The notes beneath the pieces are model-generated. The model was given only the letters and a program-made list of their open reading frames with translations, made no database searches and was not told where the DNA came from. Positions 13,606-17,792 of a DNA stretch of 17,792 nucleotides are shown piece after piece. Position 1 is the first letter of the stretch. Each line of letters begins with the position of its first letter. The DNA lies in contig JAEZSC010000030.1 in the NCBI GenBank assembly GCA_023422005.1, positions 1 to 17,792 on the forward strand, given 5' to 3'. The stretch comes from Bacillota bacterium (lineage in GTDB: Bacteria > Bacillota > Clostridia > Christensenellales > UMGS416). A program made the position numbers and the translations under genes.

Positions 13606-16278
13606 CTATTCCTGGGTTTGCAGCTCGTACTCAAAACGGTAGCTGCCGCTGCCCACGCGCAAGCTCACGCCTTCGTCCCCGCGCTGGATGTCACACACGC
13701 CTTCTGCCTGGGAGAGCTTCACGCCGTTCTCGGTGACGGCGCCCTTGGTGGCGCCCGGCAGCGTCACGGCTGCGCTGGCGTTGTCCGGCACCCGCAGGTC
13801 CAGCCGGAAGCGGCCATCGGCCAGCTTCCACGCCACGGAAACCTCGCCATAGAGCGTCATCAGGCTGCCGCTGGCCTCGGTAAAGCCGGGGCCGGGCTGC
13901 GGGGCCACGTTCGTGTTGGCAAAGCCCGGGCAGGACGGGTCCGGCGCGATGCCCAAAATGTCCCGATACAGCCAGTCGCCGATGGCGCCATAGGCGTAGT
14001 GGTTGAAAGAGTTCATGCCCGGCGACCAGAAGCTGCTGTCGGGCTTGATGCCATCCCAGTGCTCCCACATCGTCGTGGCGCCCTTGGTGATGGGATACAG
14101 CCACGAGGGATAATCCTTCTGCAGAGCCAGTTCACAGGCAGTGTCGTGCAGGCCGTTGTCGCTCAGCGCGTGGCACAGATAGGGCGTGCCAACAAAGCCT
14201 GTCATCAAATGGTTCTTGCTCTCCTGCAGCAGCGCCTGCAGCATGCGTACGGCGCGCTTGCGGGAGGGCTTGTCCAGCAGGTCGAAATGCAAGCCCAACA
14301 CCTGGGCAGTCTGGGTGGGGCAGGCCAGGCGGCCGCTGGGCGTCACGAATTCGTCGCGGAAGGCGCGGCGCACCTTGCGGTACAGCTTGTCGTACTCGTC
14401 GGCGTCGTCCTCATAGCCCAGTATGCTGGCGGCCTGGGCAGTCAAGCGCGTGGACAGCGCGTAATAGGCCGTGGCGATCAGGTCGCGGCTGGTGGCGCCG
14501 ATGCAGTTGCTGTCGCTGTTGGGGGCGTCCAGCGCCAACCAGTCTCCAAAGTGGAAACCGGTATTCCATAAAGCCTCATCGTCGCCCTGCTTGCGGATAT
14601 ACTCCACCCAGCCCTTCATCATCTGATAGCTATCTTCCAGCGCGCGCCGGTCGCCGTAATACTCATACACCGTCCATGGGCACACGGTGGCTGCGTCACC
14701 CCAGGCGGCGGAGGAATGGGCGCCGGATCCATCGCCGCCCAGCATGTTGGGGACGACAAAGGGAATGCCGCCGTTTTCCAACTGGTCAGCGGCCATGTCC
14801 CGCAGCCACTTGGTGTAAAACGGTGCGGTCATGAAGTTATAGCAGGCCGTGGAAATGAAAACCTGTGCGTCGCCGGTCCAGCCCAGGCGCTCGTCGCGCT
14901 GGGGGCAGTCGGTGGGCACATCCACGAAGTTGCCCTTCTGGCCCCAGACGATGTTGTGCTGCAGCTGGTTGACCATGTCGTCGTTGCATGAAAAGCGCCC
15001 GGTGGGCTCCATGTCCGAATGCACGACCACGCCGGTGAAGTCCTCCAGAGAGGGTTCCCCCGGCCACTGCTCGATGTGCACATACTGAAAGCCCATGAAC
15101 GTGAACATGGGTTGGAAAATCTCGTCGTCATCGCCCCGGAGCGTATAGACGACGCGCTGCTGAGCGCTGCGCAGGTTGTCGGTGTACACGTTGCCCTCGC
15201 GGTTGAGCACCTCAAAGAAGCGCATCGACACTTGCTCACCGGCACTACCTCGCACCCGGAAGCGGAGGTGGCCCACCATGTTCTGGCCCATGTCCAGCAC
15301 AGCCTCGCCGGCCGGGGTCTTGAAGAGACGCTTGGGGCGCAGTTCTTGAATGGCGCGCACCGGCAAACCGTCCTGCGCCACAACGACGCCGCGGCCGCCC
15401 TCGGCGCTCACCAGCACATCGCGCCAGTCCCCCGCCTCGCAGTTGGGCTGGCTCCAGCGCGGCACCTCGGCGCGGGCGTCGTAGCTCTCGCCGTCATAAA
15501 TTTCCGACAGCAGCAGCGGCCCATCGCAAGCCTTCCACTCGGAGCCGGTCGTGAGCACCTGCTCGCGGCCATCCTCATAGAGGATGTGCAGCTGCGCCAA
15601 AAACTCCCGCGGGGGCCGCTGGCTTGCGTCCTTCCTTTCCCAGCCCAAACGGCCGCGATACCAGCCGTTGGCCAGCATGGCACCGATGGCATTTCCGTCG
15701 TCGCGCAGCAGCGCCGTCACGTCGTAGGCCTGATACTGTATGCGCTTGCGATACACGGTCCAGCCCGGCGTGAAAAGGTCCGCGCTGACCGGCTGCCCGT
15801 TGATCCACAGGCGGTACATGCCCTTGGCCGTGGCGTAGACGCGGGCGCGGCGCACGGGGCCGTCCACATGGAACTCGCGGCGCAGCAGCGGGCATGCTTC
15901 TGCTGACGGGTCCGCGTCGGCGCTGATCCACCGGGCCTTCCAGCCCTCGTTCATCAGGCCGGTCTCAAACCACGCCTCCTCGCCGAAACCGCCGCTGCGG
16001 CCGGCGGCGTCCCAGGCCTGCACGCGCCAGAAATAGCAGGTGCGGGGCCGCAGCGTCTCGCCTTCATAGGCCACATGGGTGCTCTGGGCGCCTTCGCGCT
16101 CGCCGCTATCCCAGCAGGGGTTCTCAAAACGAGGGTTGTCGGCCACCTGCAGCCGCCACATGCTCTGGCGCGCGCCGCGCTCGCCGCCGCCCTGCAGCTT
16201 CCAATAAAACCTGGGCGCCTGGACGTCCAGCCCCAGCGGGTTAACGCGGTATTCACAGCGAAGATCATAGGGACGCAT
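13606..16278 (-). CDS. GH78 alpha-L-rhamnosidase
   Basis: This enzyme should release terminal L-rhamnose from plant glycosides, pectin-derived oligosaccharides or microbial glycans. Seen in 890 residues (start at 16278): an N-terminal Fn3-like region (1-110, ending YFWRVQAWDAAGRSGGF), beta-sandwich domains with WINGQPV and the ANGWYRGRLGW motif, the (alpha/alpha)6 catalytic domain with the family signature PTDCPQRDERLGWTGDAQ (D462, E463; E463 a likely general acid) and GATTMWEHWDG (E739, a likely general base), then a C-terminal beta domain. There is no signal peptide, so it is probably intracellular and acts on imported glycosides. ATG 16278 is preferred over in-frame ATG 16284 and the upstream start at 16326 because AGGAAG lies 6 nt upstream. 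No rhamnose catabolic or transport genes are in the window. It has its own promoter and operator candidate. Confidence 0.93.
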   Translation of the reverse strand: MRPYDLRCEYRVNPLGLDVQAPRFYWKLQGGGERGARQSMWRLQVADNPRFENPCWDSGEREGAQSTHVAYEGETLRPRTCYFWRVQAWDAAGRSGGFGEEAWFETGLMNEGWKARWISADADPSAEACPLLRREFHVDGPVRRARVYATAKGMYRLWINGQPVSADLFTPGWTVYRKRIQYQAYDVTALLRDDGNAIGAMLANGWYRGRLGWERKDASQRPPREFLAQLHILYEDGREQVLTTGSEWKACDGPLLLSEIYDGESYDARAEVPRWSQPNCEAGDWRDVLVSAEGGRGVVVAQDGLPVRAIQELRPKRLFKTPAGEAVLDMGQNMVGHLRFRVRGSAGEQVSMRFFEVLNREGNVYTDNLRSAQQRVVYTLRGDDDEIFQPMFTFMGFQYVHIEQWPGEPSLEDFTGVVVHSDMEPTGRFSCNDDMVNQLQHNIVWGQKGNFVDVPTDCPQRDERLGWTGDAQVFISTACYNFMTAPFYTKWLRDMAADQLENGGIPFVVPNMLGGDGSGAHSSAAWGDAATVCPWTVYEYYGDRRALEDSYQMMKGWVEYIRKQGDDEALWNTGFHFGDWLALDAPNSDSNCIGATSRDLIATAYYALSTRLTAQAASILGYEDDADEYDKLYRKVRRAFRDEFVTPSGRLACPTQTAQVLGLHFDLLDKPSRKRAVRMLQALLQESKNHLMTGFVGTPYLCHALSDNGLHDTACELALQKDYPSWLYPITKGATTMWEHWDGIKPDSSFWSPGMNSFNHYAYGAIGDWLYRDILGIAPDPSCPGFANTNVAPQPGPGFTEASGSLMTLYGEVSVAWKLADGRFRLDLRVPDNASAAVTLPGATKGAVTENGVKLSQAEGVCDIQRGDEGVSLRVGSGSYRFEYELQTQE

Positions 16279-16305
16279 GGTCATCTTCCTTTCCATGGTA
16301 AATGA

Positions 16306-16324
16306 GGTACAATTTCTCTGTACC
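16306..16324 (-). promoter_or_regulatory. Palindromic operator candidate before the rhamnosidase gene
   Basis: GGTACA (16306-16311), 7 nt, TGTACC (16319-16324) is an exact 6-bp inverted repeat of 19 bp in all. It covers about +8 to +26 of the predicted transcript, a position where a bound repressor would block transcription. It may respond to rhamnose or a rhamnoside; the regulator is not in the window. Confidence 0.5.
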
Positions 16325-16337
16325 AATATTAATATGA

Positions 16338-16366
16338 ATTATAAACACAATATGCAGATAAGACAA
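16338..16366 (-). promoter_or_regulatory. Promoter of the rhamnosidase gene
   Basis: TTGTCT (16366-16361) and TATAAT (16343-16338) are 17 nt apart on the minus strand, giving +1 near 16331 and a leader of about 53 nt to ATG 16278. Confidence 0.65.
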
Positions 16367-16496
16367 CGAGCGGGCAAAACGCAGAGCAAGAAATGCAAAA
16401 TACATGTGGTTGTGCTGTACCAAAAGATTCCTTCCTGCACTCAGAAGGCAATAGAAAGAAGCGCAGCAACAATGGGAACGTCGGCGTTCTCGATAA

Positions 16497-17002
16497 GGAG
16501 ATTCTTCACTGCGTTCAGAATGACAGAATAGGCCTCACAACAACACACCGTTCTGTCATTCAGCGGGTGCGTAGCACCCGAAGAATCTCCCAATGGGACG
16601 TCGGCGTTCTCGATGAGGAGATTCTTCACTGCGTTCAGAATGACAGAATAGGCTTCACAGCAACACACCGTTCTGTCATTCAGAGGGTGCGTAGCACCCG
16701 AAGAATCTCCCAATGGGAACGTCGGCGTTCTCGACAAGGAGATTCTTCACTGCGTTCAGAATGACAGAATAGGCTTCACAGCAACACACCGTTCTGTCAT
16801 TCAGAGGGTGCGTAGCACCCGAAGAATCTCCCAATGGGACGTCAGACGTTCTCGATAAGGAGATTCTTCACTGCGTTCAGAATGACAGTAACGGAGTGCG
16901 GCGTGGATCCCTTTTTGTCATTCTGAGGCCGCATACGGCCGAAGAATCCCCTGAGAACAACGGCATTCTCTCGGGGATTCTTCACTGCGTTCAGAATGAC
17001 AG
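16497..17002. repeat. Array of about 94-bp palindromic intergenic repeats (three complete, one divergent, one half)
   Basis: Complete copies at 16497-16590, 16617-16710 and 16738-16831 are nearly identical. Each has 11-bp outer inverted arms (GGAGATTCTTC/GAAGAATCTCC), an inner inverted pair (GAATGACAGAA/TTCTGTCATTC, for example 16518-16528/16551-16561) and a tip hairpin GGGTGC-gta-GCACCC in the right arm (16565-16579 in copy 1). They are separated by 26-27 nt spacers (CAATGGGACGTCGGCGTTCT...). Copy 4 (16859-16951) has a different middle and tip hairpin (GGCCG-cata-CGGCC, 16927-16940). Copy 5 (16973-17002) is a left half only. No transposase is present. It resembles the non-autonomous, frame-crossing interspersed repeats seen in many Firmicutes. 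The remaining 16367-16496 shows nothing else. Confidence 0.9.
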
Positions 17003-17018
17003 CGACAACTCGTTTCTT

Positions 17019-17792
17019 TTATTCGACCGGTTTGCTCCCCAGTATCACGACCGCGGAGTTGACCTGGCCGTCGCGCTCATATTCCAGGGGCACCTGCTGG
17101 CCAGGTTTGCGGGCGTATACGGCCTGGCGCAGGCCCAGCACCGTTGTCAGCGGCCTGCCGTCCACAGCGGTCAGCAGGTCGCCCTTGCGGATGCCTGCGG
17201 CGGCGCCAGGCCCTTCGGCGTCCACGTTGATGACCAGGATACCGCGATCCACCGTGGCCTCGTTGTAGTAGCGGGCAATTTCAGCGTCTATCGTATAAAG
17301 GCCCAGATAAGGCGTCGTGTACCCGCCGTCGGCCTCGATCATCTGCACGATGGGCCGGGCGATCTCAATGGGGATCGCAAAGCCAATGCCCTCGGCTTCG
17401 GTTACTTTGAGCGTGTTGATGCCCACGATCTGGCCCCGCAGGTCGCACAGCGGGCCGCCGGAATTGCCGGGATTGATGGGCGCGTCGGTCTGTATGAGCT
17501 CTTCCATGAAGCTTAGGCCCGCGTCGGTGGGCACTTTAAGCGTGCGCCGCAGCGCCGACACGATGCCGCTGGTCACCGTGTGCTGGAAGTTCATCGTCAG
17601 CGGCGTGCCGATGGCGATCACGGTGTCGCCGACCCGCAGGTTCTGCGAGTTGCCCATCTCGGCGGCGGGATAAGGCCCTCCCTCGCATTTGACCACAGCC
17701 AAGTCCAAAGCGCTGTCGCTCCACACGGTCTTGCCGGGGCGGCGGTTGCCGTCGTTGGTCACCACGTCGATCTGCGTGGCGTTGCCGGCCAC
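17019..17792 (-). CDS. HtrA/DegP-type trypsin-like serine protease with PDZ domain (5' part off the window)
   Basis: HtrA proteases degrade or hold misfolded proteins outside the cytoplasmic membrane. The visible 257 residues enter mid-domain at the right edge. Seen: the catalytic Asp in SDSALDLAVVKCEGG, the loop VGDTVIAIGTPL, the TVTSGIVSALRR strand, the catalytic Ser in INPGNSGGPL (residue 111 of the visible part), and the GIGFAIPIE end of the protease domain. One PDZ domain follows (about 164-250, with DAEGPGAAAGIRKGDLLTAVDG). The catalytic His and any membrane anchor lie beyond the edge; the GTG at the edge is an internal Val codon, not a start. The protein ends soon after the PDZ, as usual. 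Its stop is 16 nt from the repeat array, and no standard terminator is seen. Confidence 0.93.
   Translation of the reverse strand: MAGNATQIDVVTNDGNRRPGKTVWSDSALDLAVVKCEGGPYPAAEMGNSQNLRVGDTVIAIGTPLTMNFQHTVTSGIVSALRRTLKVPTDAGLSFMEELIQTDAPINPGNSGGPLCDLRGQIVGINTLKVTEAEGIGFAIPIEIARPIVQMIEADGGYTTPYLGLYTIDAEIARYYNEATVDRGILVINVDAEGPGAAAGIRKGDLLTAVDGRPLTTVLGLRQAVYARKPGQQVPLEYERDGQVNSAVVILGSKPVE

Noticed and set aside
10634..15906. Long plus-strand frames antisense to nrdD and the rhamnosidase gene (for example 10634-11500, 15019-15906)
   Set aside because: They are GC-rich antisense shadows of well-supported genes and contain no recognisable domain.
16393..16764. Open frames through the repeat array on both strands (plus 16393-16764, minus 16441-16737)
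   Set aside because: Their proteins are repeats of the palindromic element read through (EILHCVQNDR and SVILNAVKNLL patterns), known to arise from interspersed repeats; no ribosome sites.
16470..17002. CRISPR array
   Set aside because: Units are about 120 bp with near-identical spacers and large palindromes; CRISPR needs short repeats with unique spacers. No cas genes.

Overview
The window looks like a chromosomal segment of a GC-rich, strictly anaerobic, low-oxygen-niche Firmicute of the class Clostridia, probably gut-associated. The reasons are the cmk-plsC-ispH gene order with an in-frame extension of IspH, a cdaA-cdaR pair, an oxygen-sensitive class III ribonucleotide reductase (nrdD/nrdG), a YhaM-type nuclease, a HutP-family protein and a SpoIIE-type phosphatase. 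Species cannot be fixed from the sequence. Nearly all genes are on the minus strand; one membrane-protein gene is on plus.

Left third (1-6113, minus). A tight run reads PAS/SpoIIE-type phosphatase -> cdaA (diadenylate cyclase) -> cdaR -> HutP-family protein, with 1-nt gaps or overlaps. It is followed by a perfect 12-bp hairpin and then cmk -> plsC -> ispH. The first group makes and controls c-di-AMP at the membrane. The second group covers nucleotide, phospholipid and isoprenoid precursors. IspH stays open to the left edge and probably continues into ribosomal protein S1. A near-consensus promoter between plsC and ispH predicts an mRNA that begins exactly on the ispH start codon.

Middle (6237-11566, minus). 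A small unrecognised gene and a YhaM-family 3'-5' exoribonuclease are followed by a non-coding stretch of over 600 bases packed with short perfect hairpins. Then comes the anaerobic ribonucleotide reductase pair: nrdD (upstream) and its radical-SAM activase nrdG (downstream). The nrdD promoter carries a strong NrdR-box match and a weaker second box exactly 32 bp away.

Right third (11825-17792). Two divergent, unrecognised membrane-protein genes share a regulatory gap. The plus-strand one ends in a clear rho-independent terminator. A large intracellular GH78 alpha-L-rhamnosidase follows (minus), with a promoter and a 19-bp palindromic operator candidate just downstream of the predicted transcription start. 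Upstream of it lies an array of about 94-bp palindromic repeats, then the C-terminal two-thirds or so of an HtrA-type serine protease with a PDZ domain, cut by the right edge.

No tRNA, rRNA, insertion-sequence transposase, phage gene or CRISPR array was seen. The most unusual points are the predicted leaderless ispH transcript with an internal ribosome site for the fused part, the cysteine-clustered PAS phosphatase heading the c-di-AMP operon, a HutP-like protein that seems to lack HutP's metal-binding histidines, and two different kinds of hairpin-rich repeat tracts.
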